Assembly: GCA_018818925.1 (NCBI GenBank)
Contig: JAHJQZ010000159.1
Span: forward strand, 1 to 64,000
Reading direction: 5' to 3'
Source of the DNA: Alphaproteobacteria bacterium
GTDB taxonomy: Bacteria; Pseudomonadota; Alphaproteobacteria; Rhizobiales; Devosiaceae
DNA: 64,000 nucleotides
Position numbers and translations under genes: made by a program. Below are positions 26,074 to 34,851 of this stretch, piece after piece (within the stretch, counting starts at the first letter, position 1; each line of letters starts with the position of its first letter). The notes below the pieces were generated by a model that saw only the letters and a list, made by a program, of their open reading frames with translations, did not search any database and had not been told where the DNA came from.

Positions 26074-27258
26074 ATGGACGCCAACACCTCGACCGCAACC
26101 GAAAAGGCCCGGGACGTGACCGCGCCGCCGCAATCGGCGGCGGAGGTCGAGCGGCCCACCGGAAAACGGGAACACGTCCAGCTCAAGCTCAAGCGCATTC
26201 CGCTCGACAAATGGGACGCGCTCGTTGCCACTTTCGACGGCGTCTGCCAGGAAATGACCGCGGTCTTTGCCAAAAGACGCTGGCCGAAAGTCGATCTCGA
26301 ACCGGTTGTCATGCTCAACAAGGGTGAAGCGGTCGCCGGCGCGCTGGTCATGATCCAGCGCCTGCCGCTCGGGCTCGCCAAACTGGCCATCGTCAAATGG
26401 GGACCGGCGCTCAGGAACGAGACCGGCGGCCAGTGCCAGGCCATCTATGCCCAGGCCATCGACCTATTGGTCGAGGAATACGCCGAAAAGCGCGGCATGA
26501 TGCTGTCGGTGATGGCGCGCGCGCCGCGCCGCAAGGGCGCCGAGTGCGTCGAGTTCCTGGCCTGGCGCGGCTTCCGGCGCGGTTCGGGCCTGCTGTTTCC
26601 CGAACGCTACATGGTCAAGCTCAGGTACGACGACAAGGTGCTTCGCGCCGGCCTGTTGCAGAAATGGCGCTACCATCTCGGCAAGTCGGAAAAGGAGGAT
26701 CTCGTTTTCGAGCATGCCGCGCCTGACCGCCTGCCCGAATTCGACCGGCTTTACCAGGCCATGGCCGATCGCAAGAAATTCCCCGACTATTCGGCCTACG
26801 ACACATTGCCCGACCTGCTCGCCTCTACCTCCGAGGCGCTGCGGCCCGAGCTGTTCTTCGTCACCAAGGATGGTCAGCTGCTCGCCGGCGCCGTCATTTT
26901 CACCGCCGGCCGCACCGCCGTCTATCTCTACGGCGCCACCGCCGACGAGGCCCTGCCCCTGAGGGCCGGCTATTTCATGCACTGGCAGATCATGCGCTGG
27001 CTGCGCGACAATACCGGCGCCGACCTCTACGATCTCGGGGGCACCGACGGCTTCCAGGGCCTGCGCCAGTTCAAGAAGGGCATGGTCGGCTCGACCGGCA
27101 TCATTGCCCCGGTGCCGCCGATCTACAATTTCGCCTCCAATCCGCTGGCCCTTTTCGTCGGCACCGCCGCCTACGCCGCCCGCGACGCCGTGCAGCAGAC
27201 CAAGCGGTTCATCAACTGGATGCGCACCGACATGGCGCGCCCCAACCAGGAGCGCTGA
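26074..27258 (+). CDS. FemAB/GNAT-like (Acetyltransf_6) protein
   Basis: A 394-residue cytosolic protein of the FemAB/BioF2-like acetyltransferase fold, found with polysaccharide and cell-envelope genes. Recognisable segments are the double-GNAT core, LEPVVMLNKGEAVAGALVMI in the first half and GADLYDLGGTDGFQGLRQFK in the second, a conserved FemAB-type signature. ACGGAG precedes the ATG at 26074. The next gene, a flippase, starts at the base after its stop codon, so the pair probably handles one cell-surface saccharide or lipid-linked intermediate. Confidence 0.83.
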   Translation: MDANTSTATEKARDVTAPPQSAAEVERPTGKREHVQLKLKRIPLDKWDALVATFDGVCQEMTAVFAKRRWPKVDLEPVVMLNKGEAVAGALVMIQRLPLGLAKLAIVKWGPALRNETGGQCQAIYAQAIDLLVEEYAEKRGMMLSVMARAPRRKGAECVEFLAWRGFRRGSGLLFPERYMVKLRYDDKVLRAGLLQKWRYHLGKSEKEDLVFEHAAPDRLPEFDRLYQAMADRKKFPDYSAYDTLPDLLASTSEALRPELFFVTKDGQLLAGAVIFTAGRTAVYLYGATADEALPLRAGYFMHWQIMRWLRDNTGADLYDLGGTDGFQGLRQFKKGMVGSTGIIAPVPPIYNFASNPLALFVGTAAYAARDAVQQTKRFINWMRTDMARPNQER

Positions 27259-28593
27259 GTGAGTCTTCTGAGGCGCCTGGCGTCGCAATCGGCAGTGATC
27301 TTTGTCGCCCGGCTGACGGGCGCCGGCATGATGTTCGTCGGACAGGCGGCCATCGCCCGGTTCTGGGGCCAGGCCGTGCTCGGCGAATACCTCGTCGTCA
27401 TCGCCACGGCCAACCTCGTCGCCGCGTTCATGCCGCTGGGCTTTCAAACCGTCGGCACCTATTTCGCCTCCGAATACCGGGCCAGGGCGCAGGGGCGGAT
27501 GATCCGTCGCTTCGCCCTCATGGCCTATCTGCAATGGCTTTGCATGGCGGCGCTGCTGGCGATCGGCGGATTGTCCGCGGTCAGGCTGATCGGTCCGGCC
27601 GGTGCGGTCGTGGCGGCGCATTTTCCGGCAATGGCCATGATTGCCGGGGTCAGCGCCCTGATGTTCGTCAATTCGAGCCTGCTGGTCGGGCTCAAGCGCC
27701 CCTTTGCCGGTTTCATCGCCGACACGCTGATCCGGCCGTCGCTGGTCGTCGCCGGTTTCATCGTCGCCCTGACGCTGCTCGAAGGCGGCATCGATGACAT
27801 GCTCAACGTCTTCGCCATCGGCTATGCCGCTATCGGTGTTGCGCATTTCGCCGTGACCCTTTGGAGCCTGCGCCGCATAAAGGATACCGGCGAGCCAGTG
27901 CCGATGGGCAGGGAGGTTGGGCGCTGGTGGCGCTTCGCCCTGCCATGGGTGCTGATCGCCCTCGCCACCGATTTCTTCTTCGACATCGACCTTGTCGTGC
28001 TGTCGGCCATCCTGCCGCCGGCCGAACTCGCCATATTCGGCGTCTGCGCCCGCATTTTCTCGCTGGCGGCTTTCGGTGTTTCCTCCGTTTATGCCGTAAC
28101 CTTGCCGGACGTGTTCGAGGCGGAGGCCGGCAGGGACCGCGTCGGTTTCCTCAAGCGCATCGGCGACGCCAATCTCGTCGCCGCCGGCCTGTCGCTGGTT
28201 CTGTTCGCCTTTGCCGGGCTGCTCGGACCGTTCGCCCTTTTGCTGTTCGGCCCCGGCTTCCTGATCGGCTCAGGCCCGCTAGCCGTGCTCTGCCTGTCGC
28301 TCGCGGTGCGTTCGGCCTTCGGGCCGACAAGTCTGGTGCTGTCGATCTACGACCACCCCTATGCCAGCCTGCCGGCCGTCGCCGCCGGCCTGGCCACCCT
28401 GGTCGGTGCCAATCTGGTGCTGGTGCCACCCTTCGGGCTGATGGGGGCATCGGTCGCGGCGCTGATCGCCATCTCGGTCTGGTCTGCCGCTCTGTGGGTC
28501 GTGGCGCGCCGAATCACCGGCATCGATGTTTCGATCATGCCGCGCCTGACCGGCGCCACGAGTCTTGCCGCGCAACTGGTCTCGGCCAAGTAG
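27259..28593 (+). CDS. Oligosaccharide flippase / polysaccharide export membrane protein
   Basis: This 444-residue MATE/Wzx-type flippase with 12-14 membrane helices belongs to the MOP superfamily that moves lipid-linked saccharides across the inner membrane. It starts at a GTG directly after the FemAB stop, with CCAGGAG in the end of that gene as ribosome site. Segments such as LTGAGMMFVGQAAIARFWGQ at the start and YAAIGVAHFAVTLWSLRRI are characteristic. No polymerase or priming transferase is near, so the product it exports is unknown. Confidence 0.82.
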   Translation: MSLLRRLASQSAVIFVARLTGAGMMFVGQAAIARFWGQAVLGEYLVVIATANLVAAFMPLGFQTVGTYFASEYRARAQGRMIRRFALMAYLQWLCMAALLAIGGLSAVRLIGPAGAVVAAHFPAMAMIAGVSALMFVNSSLLVGLKRPFAGFIADTLIRPSLVVAGFIVALTLLEGGIDDMLNVFAIGYAAIGVAHFAVTLWSLRRIKDTGEPVPMGREVGRWWRFALPWVLIALATDFFFDIDLVVLSAILPPAELAIFGVCARIFSLAAFGVSSVYAVTLPDVFEAEAGRDRVGFLKRIGDANLVAAGLSLVLFAFAGLLGPFALLLFGPGFLIGSGPLAVLCLSLAVRSAFGPTSLVLSIYDHPYASLPAVAAGLATLVGANLVLVPPFGLMGASVAALIAISVWSAALWVVARRITGIDVSIMPRLTGATSLAAQLVSAK

Positions 28594-28670
28594 CGGACAG
28601 GGCGTCTATTCAGCCGCTGCTACCCCGGCGTCGCGAATGGGAGAGGGTGACCGGAAGCGGTCGCCCTTGT

Positions 28671-28735
28671 CCTCCCCCGCGAAGCGGGGCGAGGGGGACC
28701 GCCGGAACGGCGGTGGAGGGGGCAGGCAATCGGCG
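28671..28735. repeat. Intergenic GC-rich hairpin repeat
   Basis: CCTCCCCCGC-GAA-GCGGGGCGAGG forms one stem and CCGCC-GGAA-CGGCGG a second, ending TGGAGGGGG. The style is that of the elements near 7701 and 38941. It lies directly before RIME-like copy B. Confidence 0.45.
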
Positions 28736-28765
28736 AAACAGAAGCGCCAGGCCGCGCCCGGCTTC

Positions 28766-28872
28766 AGGTCATGTCACGTTTTGATGGAATCAAAACGCAT
28801 GACCTAAGTCTCTGAGTGGTCGCATGTTCGAACCGGAAAGGTGGTATCCACCTTTCCTGAACATACTCTAGC
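28766..28872. repeat. RIME-like intergenic palindromic element, copy B (inverted)
   Basis: It is the reverse complement of copy A (17566-17670). The AGGTCATG / CATGACCT palindrome lies at 28766-28805 and the ATGTTC-containing palindrome ends at 28866. It includes an inner stem GGAAAGGTGG / CCACCTTTCC better preserved than in copy A. The stop codon of the adjoining GNAT gene (28868-28870) lies at its edge. Confidence 0.75.
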
Positions 28873-29551
28873 GTCCGCGGAAAGGCAGCATGCGGGCGAG
28901 GCGGTAGCGCAGCCCCGCCACGATTCCGGCGCTGATGCCGCGGTCGTAGTCCGGCTTGGTCTTGTTCAACGGATATTCGTAAAGCAGGTAGTCCTCGCCG
29001 AACAGGTGCTGCTTGAGCTCGGCCACGCGCTTGTAGCCATAGCGTTCCATCAGCGCGATGGAGACTTTGTTCTCGGGACGCGAATAGGTCAGGATCTTGT
29101 GGAAGCGATCGTTCTGCCAGACGGTCTGGTAGTGCCGCATCACCCGCATGGCGAGCGTGCCGCTGCGATGCGCCGGGTCGAGATAGGACCAGTATTGCCA
29201 CAAAACGCCGAATTCGGGACCGGACAGGATGAAACCGGCCAGTTCGCCGTTTTCCCGCAAGGTCATGACATGGCGCGGATCGGTGCCAAGGAGCTGCGCC
29301 AGATAGCCATGGGTCAGGCGGGCGCTTTCGTAGGCTTTGAAATCATCGCAGTAATAGGGCGAGGTCCGGACGGCATCCATGACCATTTTGTGGACCGCGT
29401 CGATTTCGTCGAACCGGGCGGGGACGAGCACCTCGCCCATGTCCCGGGCCTTTGCCGGCGCCGGCTTCGCTTTTTCCGAAATGTCCGGGGCGGGCGAGCC
29501 TTCGGCGTCGCGCCCCTTGGTCAGTCCCATCGTATCAACCGCAGTCGACAT
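28868..29551 (-). CDS. GNAT-like acetyltransferase
   Basis: This 227-residue protein has a disordered N-terminus (residues 1-45, Lys/Ala/Pro-rich) and a GNAT domain from about residue 48. Motif A-like DPAHRSGTLAMRVMRHYQTV and LTYSRPENKVSIALMERYGY are present. I chose the ATG at 29551, where GAGGA lies 4 bases upstream. The gene ends inside the RIME-like element. It is convergent with the flippase, and similar acetyltransferases occur beside surface-polysaccharide genes, but no link is proven. Confidence 0.78.
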   Translation of the reverse strand: MSTAVDTMGLTKGRDAEGSPAPDISEKAKPAPAKARDMGEVLVPARFDEIDAVHKMVMDAVRTSPYYCDDFKAYESARLTHGYLAQLLGTDPRHVMTLRENGELAGFILSGPEFGVLWQYWSYLDPAHRSGTLAMRVMRHYQTVWQNDRFHKILTYSRPENKVSIALMERYGYKRVAELKQHLFGEDYLLYEYPLNKTKPDYDRGISAGIVAGLRYRLARMLPFRGR

Positions 29552-29798
29552 GGCGTCCTCGCTTGGCGTGCCGAAAAACAACGTGCCGGACAGGCTAGCA
29601 CAAGCCTGTTCCGACCCCCATCTCCCAACCGATTTACCATTAATCCTCGTAATTGCCGGCGAATGCGGAAGCTAAAATCGATGCACGCTCGTTAAGTTCT
29701 TGTTGAGCGTGTTTCGCGCCGCTTCGAAGATATTAGCGTATCCTGAAGGCTTTTTGCTTTCACCTTGGCGATCGATGAGTAGAAGCTGGACCTCGGTC

Positions 29799-30806
29799 AT
29801 GAACAGCCTGCACGCAATCGCCCGCGCCTTGCTTTTGGGAATTTTCATGCTGCTTGTCGCCGTTCCGGCAGCGCTTGCCGACGACTGGCAGGCGGTCAAG
29901 CTGCGCGGCGGCGTCTTCGCCTTGGTTGGCGAGGCGTGGGTGCAACTGGCGCGCGGCGACGTCGTTGCGGACGAGCGCATCATCCGCACCGCGCCGAACG
30001 GGCGGGTCCAGTTCATACGGGGAAACGAGACCATCGATCTCGGGCCCAATACCCAGATCCGCATCTACGACCGCGAAGGCACACAGTTCACCATCGTCCA
30101 GCAGCATTTCGGTGACGTGTCCGTCGATGTCGAGCGCCGCAACGTCCAGCATTTCGCCATCCAGACCAAGTATCTGGCTGCAATCGTCAAGGGCACGCGC
30201 TTTTCGGTCAGCGCCGATGCCGACGGTGCCGTGGTCAAGGTCGGCCGCGGCCAGGTCCAGGTGCGCGACGTGGTCCGTCATCTCATGGTCGATGTGAGCC
30301 CGAACCAGAGCGCCAGCGCCGGCAGCGCCAGCATTCTGTCGGTGAGCGGCGCCGGCACGCACGCTCCCATCGTGCAGTTCGCCGGCGAGCCCCTTGCCGC
30401 CGACGTGGAAACCATCGCCGTCGTGCAGACGATCGAGGAGGGCAGCACCAGTGTCGTGGCGCTGTCGGCTGCCGGCGTCGTCGCCAGCACGCCTGCCACG
30501 ACCAAGACGACGGTCGCCGCGGACGGCACGGTCATCACCACGCTCGTCGTCACCAGCCCGGCGGTGGCCAATACCGCCACCACGCCGGCAGCCAGCGTCG
30601 TCGCCGGAACGCCGGCGGCGACCAGCACGACCGTGACCACCAGCACGCCGACCAGTACTGCGGTCACTACCACGGTCAGCAGTGCAACCGGCACGCCGGC
30701 CGTTTCCAACACGGCCGACACGCCGGCGGCCAGCGTCGTCGCCAACACGCCGGCGGCCACCAACACGCCGCCGTCCCACTCCAATGCCGGCGGAAAAAAC
30801 AAGTAA
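29799..30806 (+). CDS. FecR-domain exported protein with Thr/Ala-rich tail
   Basis: A 335-residue protein with a signal peptide (ARALLLGIFMLLVAVPAALA), a FecR-type domain at about residues 30-150 (RIIRTAPNGRVQFIRGNETI, KYLAAIVKGTRFSV) and a long Thr/Ala/Val-rich tail. The tail contains a near-repeat of NTATTPAASVVAGTPAAT as NTADTPAASVVANTPAAT. FecR domains of this class occur upstream of CHASE2 sensor proteins, and one follows here after 108 bases. The start is uncertain: ATG at 29775 is also in frame. The tail is low complexity and probably spans or coats the envelope. Confidence 0.75.
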   Translation: MNSLHAIARALLLGIFMLLVAVPAALADDWQAVKLRGGVFALVGEAWVQLARGDVVADERIIRTAPNGRVQFIRGNETIDLGPNTQIRIYDREGTQFTIVQQHFGDVSVDVERRNVQHFAIQTKYLAAIVKGTRFSVSADADGAVVKVGRGQVQVRDVVRHLMVDVSPNQSASAGSASILSVSGAGTHAPIVQFAGEPLAADVETIAVVQTIEEGSTSVVALSAAGVVASTPATTKTTVAADGTVITTLVVTSPAVANTATTPAASVVAGTPAATSTTVTTSTPTSTAVTTTVSSATGTPAVSNTADTPAASVVANTPAATNTPPSHSNAGGKNK

Positions 30807-30914
30807 AACGGTGCCGGGGACCTACTTTGCGGTAACCTATTCGGTAACATTTGCGGTTAGGCTTTCCAAAACAGACTAGACAGCGGTTCTTTGCGCCCGC
30901 GGAACGGAGCTTGC

Positions 30915-33674
30915 GTGACGTCCAACCTCAGATCGCCGGTGACGATGGCGGTTCTGTTCGCGGTCTTTCTGTTCGCGCTCGCGGGATGGCTGCGGCCGAT
31001 CGACGACCTGATCCGCGGTATCCGCTTCGATGCAGTGCATCACGCAGCCAGCGGCGAAATCGTCTTTGTCGATATCGACGCCAAGAGCCTGCGCGAGGTC
31101 GGGGTCTGGCCGTGGCCGCGCACGCTTCATGCCGACCTTATCAACAAGCTCGTCGCGGCCGATGCCGCCGACATCGTGCTCGATGTCGATCTCAGCACCA
31201 GCTCCAGCGAAAGCGAGGATGCCGCGCTCGAAGCCGCTCTCGAAAAGGCCGGCGGCTATGTGCTTCTGGCGAGCTTCCTGCAATCGGACGATGCCGACGG
31301 CGGAAGGGTGCTCAACCTGCCGCTGCCGCGTTTCGCCGAAAGCGCCACGCTGGTCAGCGTCAACGTGCCGGGTGACCGCGACGGTCTGGTCAGGCGCTAC
31401 CGGACCAGCTACAGCGCCGACGGCGTCGTCTACCCCACCATCGGCGCGGCCCTTTCGCTCGGACATGTCATGCCCGAAGACGGTTTCGCGCTCAATTTCG
31501 GTTTCGATCTCAATTCGGTGCCGCATTATTCGATCGCCGAGGTGCTCGATGGCATCGTCGGCGCCGAGCAGCTTTCGGGCCGTCAGGTGATCGTGGGCGC
31601 CAGCGCCCAGGAGTTGCGGGACATTTTCGCCGTGCCGCGCTACGGGACCGTACCCGGGGCCCTGATCCACCTGCTCGCTGCCGAAAACATCAAGCAGGGC
31701 CGCGACGTCAAGGAAGTGCCTATCGCCGCCTCGGTCCTGCTCGGTCTGGTTACGGCGCTTTTGATCGGCGTCATCCTGTCCCGCGGCTCGACCCGCGCCG
31801 CCGCCGCCGCCGCCGCCACCACCATCATCGTGGTCGAGACCGCGGCCGTGGTGCTGCTGTCCGAATTCTCGGTCATGGTCGACACCTTCGTGATCCATGC
31901 CGGCATGCTCGCCTTCGGCATGGTCAGCCTCGGCTACGAGGTCACGCGCAAGGGCTCGATGCTCGACACCACGACCCGCGCCCATGCCGAAACGCGCAAC
32001 GTCCTGGATCGCGTCATTTCCAACAATTTCGACGGCATCGTCGTCTGCGATGTCGCCGGCAGCGTGCTGATGACCTCCCGGCTCGCCGAGGAGGTTCTGG
32101 GCGGCGGCATTGATCTGGTCGGGCGTCCGATGGAGGAATTGCTGCCCGAGACGCTGCAGGCGCTGATGCGCCGGGCGCTGGCCACCCCCGAAGGCGAAGG
32201 GCAGGGCGCGCTCAGCGAATTGGAGATCGATGTCGACGGCAAGCCGATGATCATCGAATTCGTCATCACCGTCTCCGAGCCGGAACACGCCCCGGGCGTG
32301 CGCACGCTCGGGGGCAGGGTGGCCTGTCTCACGTTCCGCGACGTCACCAGCCGCCGCGCCAACGAGGAGCGGCTACGCTATCTTGCCGGCCACGATCCGC
32401 TGACGGGGCTGGTCACCCGGACGCGGCTGGTCGATATCGTCAACCGGGCCATGGCCGACCCGCAGCGCCGCGCCGCCGGCATGACGGTCTTCCTGCTCGA
32501 TCTGTCGCGGTTCAAGGCGGTCAACGATTCGCTCGGCCATTCCTATGGCGACGCCGTGCTGCAACAGGTCGCCAAGCGGCTGCGCAATGGCGAGGTAAGC
32601 GTGGTCTCGCGCCTGGGCGGCGACGAATTCGCCATGATCCGTCCGGGTGTCTATTCCGAAACCGGCACCGAGTCGTTCTGCGACGCCATCCTCAGGCTGG
32701 TGAGCGACGTCTATCAGCTCGGCGAGCACCGCGCCATCATCGGCGCCAAGCTCGGCGTGACGACGACCGCCGTGTCGGGCTACGATCCCGAGGTTCTGCT
32801 CAGCCATGCCGACATGGCGCTGAGCGCCGCCAAGCGCCTGCCGGGCAACGCCTATCACGCCTATGCGCCGGAAATGGAGCAAAAGCTCAAGGAGAGCCAG
32901 CGCCTCGAAGTGGCGATGCGGCAGGCGCTGAGCCTTGACCAGATGCACCTGACCTACCAGCCGCAGGTCCTGCTGTCCGACGGCAGCCTGATCGGCGTCG
33001 AGGCGCTGGTGCGCTGGAACCATCCGCAGCTCGGGCCGATCCCGCCCAGCAAGTTCATCCCGGTGGCCGAGGAAACCGGCCTCATCATCGATCTCGGGCG
33101 CTGGATTCTCGAAACGGCCTGCCGCGAGGTGGCGCAATGGCCCGACGGCATCAAGCTGGCGGTCAATGTCTCGCCGCTGCAGTTCGAGTTCGGCGACGTC
33201 GTCGGCGACGTCGTGCGGGCGCTGACCCAGTCCGGCCTGCCGGTCGAGCGGCTCGATCTCGAAATCACCGAGGGCATGCTGATCTCCAATCCGCGCCTGA
33301 TCACCGACAGTCTCAACACGCTTCGGGGCATGGGCATCGGCATCGCCATCGACGATTTCGGCACCGGCTATTCCTCGCTGAGCTATCTGGGCAAGCTGCC
33401 CATCGACAAGATCAAGATCGACCAGAGTTTCGTGCGCGGCTTGCCGGGGGACGAGGAATCCGCTGCCATCATTCGCGCCGTCATGACTTTGGCGCAGTCG
33501 CTTGGCAAGACCGTCGTCGCCGAGGGAATCGAAAATGCCGACCAAGCGACGCTTCTGCGCCTTGCCGGGTGCCAAATCGGCCAAGGCTATCATTTCGGCA
33601 AGTCGCTGCGCGCCGCAGAAATGTCGGCGCGCGCCGCGCGCCTGTCGCAGGAGCGCGAACGCGCCACGGGCTGA
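30915..33674 (+). CDS. CHASE2-PAS-GGDEF-EAL membrane sensor, cyclic-di-GMP enzyme
   Basis: This 919-residue protein has a short N-terminal helix, a periplasmic CHASE2 domain (about 30-270), two or three membrane helices (about 275-345), a PAS-like region (about 370-490), then GGDEF and EAL. The GGDEF motif is intact at residues 568-572 with no upstream RxxD inhibitory site visible. The EAL motif is at 696-698, and NVSPLQF, DDFGTGYSSLSYL, KIDQSFV and VAEGIEN are all present, so it should hydrolyse cyclic di-GMP and may also make it. GTG at 30915 has CGGAG just upstream. It pairs with the FecR gene and is followed by a GH3 gene. Confidence 0.92.
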   Translation: MTSNLRSPVTMAVLFAVFLFALAGWLRPIDDLIRGIRFDAVHHAASGEIVFVDIDAKSLREVGVWPWPRTLHADLINKLVAADAADIVLDVDLSTSSSESEDAALEAALEKAGGYVLLASFLQSDDADGGRVLNLPLPRFAESATLVSVNVPGDRDGLVRRYRTSYSADGVVYPTIGAALSLGHVMPEDGFALNFGFDLNSVPHYSIAEVLDGIVGAEQLSGRQVIVGASAQELRDIFAVPRYGTVPGALIHLLAAENIKQGRDVKEVPIAASVLLGLVTALLIGVILSRGSTRAAAAAAATTIIVVETAAVVLLSEFSVMVDTFVIHAGMLAFGMVSLGYEVTRKGSMLDTTTRAHAETRNVLDRVISNNFDGIVVCDVAGSVLMTSRLAEEVLGGGIDLVGRPMEELLPETLQALMRRALATPEGEGQGALSELEIDVDGKPMIIEFVITVSEPEHAPGVRTLGGRVACLTFRDVTSRRANEERLRYLAGHDPLTGLVTRTRLVDIVNRAMADPQRRAAGMTVFLLDLSRFKAVNDSLGHSYGDAVLQQVAKRLRNGEVSVVSRLGGDEFAMIRPGVYSETGTESFCDAILRLVSDVYQLGEHRAIIGAKLGVTTTAVSGYDPEVLLSHADMALSAAKRLPGNAYHAYAPEMEQKLKESQRLEVAMRQALSLDQMHLTYQPQVLLSDGSLIGVEALVRWNHPQLGPIPPSKFIPVAEETGLIIDLGRWILETACREVAQWPDGIKLAVNVSPLQFEFGDVVGDVVRALTQSGLPVERLDLEITEGMLISNPRLITDSLNTLRGMGIGIAIDDFGTGYSSLSYLGKLPIDKIKIDQSFVRGLPGDEESAAIIRAVMTLAQSLGKTVVAEGIENADQATLLRLAGCQIGQGYHFGKSLRAAEMSARAARLSQERERATG

Positions 33675-33711
33675 CCGGCCTTTCGGCCTCCTCGCGGTTC
33701 TGCTTTTCCTT

Positions 33712-34764
33712 ATGGCCTCTTCCGCCGCGGCGCAGTCGGCCGACGCCGTACTCGACGACATGGCCGGCCAGATGATTCTGGTCGGCTTTGCCGGAGACAG
33801 CGTCGCCGATACGCGGGCGCTTGCCGACATGATCGGAGAGGGGCGCCTGGGCGGCATCATGTATTTGAAGCCCAATGTCGCCGACCTCGACACGGTCAAG
33901 CGCATGAACGCCGCCTTCGTCGCGGCCCGGCCCGACCTGCCGCCCTTCATCGCCCTCGACCAGGAGGGGGGCAGCGTCGAGCGGCTGACCAAGGCGGTCG
34001 GCTTTGCCGAGATCCCGTCTGCCGGCGAGGTGGCGCGCAACACTGACGCGCTCGGCGCCGAGGCGATCTATCTCAGGATGGCCCGGTCGCTCAAATCCTA
34101 CGGCTTCAACCTCAATTTCGGCCCGGTCGTCGACCTGGCCCTCAACCCCGACAACCCGGTCATCGCCAAATACGGGCGCGCCTTCGGCGCCGACCCGGAC
34201 GATGTCGTGCGTTATGCCGAGGCCTTCGTCGGCGCCCACCGCCAGGCCGGCATCCTGACCGCGCTCAAGCATTTCCCCGGTCACGGTTCCTCCGCCGCCG
34301 ACAGCCACGAAGGTTTTGTCGACATCACCGGCACGCTCGAGGCGAAAGAACTCGATCCGTTCCGCCGGATGATCTCGCGGGGCGAGGCGGACATGGTGAT
34401 GGTCGCCCACCTCTATCACGCCAAATTCGGAGTCGATCCGGTCAGCCAGCAGCCCGCCAGCCTCAATCCGTCCTGGATCGAGGGGACGCTGCGCGATCAG
34501 CTCGGCTTTGACGGCGTGGTGATCACCGACGACCTCGAAATGGGCGCCATCCGCAAGCGCTTCACCCTCGAGCAGAGCGTTCTTGCCGCCGTCCGCGCCG
34601 GCGTCGACATCCTGTTGTTTTCCAATACCGCCGATCCGCGCCTCGGCCTTGCCGACGAGGTGCGCGGGATTCTGGTCGCCGAGGCGGAACGCGATCCCGC
34701 CTTCAGGGACCGCATCGTCGAAAGCCATGCGCGGATTGTCGCGCTCAAGAACGGCCATCTTTGA
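33712..34764 (+). CDS. nagZ: GH3 beta-N-acetylhexosaminidase (NagZ-like)
   Basis: A 350-residue glycoside hydrolase family 3 enzyme that removes GlcNAc from muropeptides during cell-wall recycling. The His-Asp loop KHFPGHGSSAADSHEG and the nucleophile in VVITDDLEMGAI are intact. The ATG at 33712 gives a product lacking a complete export signal. The codons just before it in the same frame read RPFGLLAVLLFLMASSAAAQ, a good signal-peptide core, but the only upstream ATG (33535) overlaps the sensor gene by 140 bases. The true start is therefore open, and the enzyme may be exported, unlike E. coli NagZ. Confidence 0.82.
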   Translation: MASSAAAQSADAVLDDMAGQMILVGFAGDSVADTRALADMIGEGRLGGIMYLKPNVADLDTVKRMNAAFVAARPDLPPFIALDQEGGSVERLTKAVGFAEIPSAGEVARNTDALGAEAIYLRMARSLKSYGFNLNFGPVVDLALNPDNPVIAKYGRAFGADPDDVVRYAEAFVGAHRQAGILTALKHFPGHGSSAADSHEGFVDITGTLEAKELDPFRRMISRGEADMVMVAHLYHAKFGVDPVSQQPASLNPSWIEGTLRDQLGFDGVVITDDLEMGAIRKRFTLEQSVLAAVRAGVDILLFSNTADPRLGLADEVRGILVAEAERDPAFRDRIVESHARIVALKNGHL

Positions 34765-34785
34765 CCGGCGCCGCCAATCGCTGGC

Positions 34786-34829
34786 TTGACGCGGCTGTGT
34801 TTCCGGCCTAATAGGTCAGTAACACTGAC
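34786..34829 (+). promoter_or_regulatory. Sigma-70-type promoter with an adjoining palindromic operator, lysE
   Basis: TTGACG (34786-34791), a 17-bp spacer and TAATAG (34809-34814) form a good -35/-10 pair. Directly after lies the perfect palindrome GTCAGT-AAC-ACTGAC (34815-34829), about where transcription would begin. A repressor bound there would block initiation. The regulator is not in the window. Confidence 0.6.
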
Positions 34830-34851
34830 ATAAACCCGCAGAGCCCATGCC

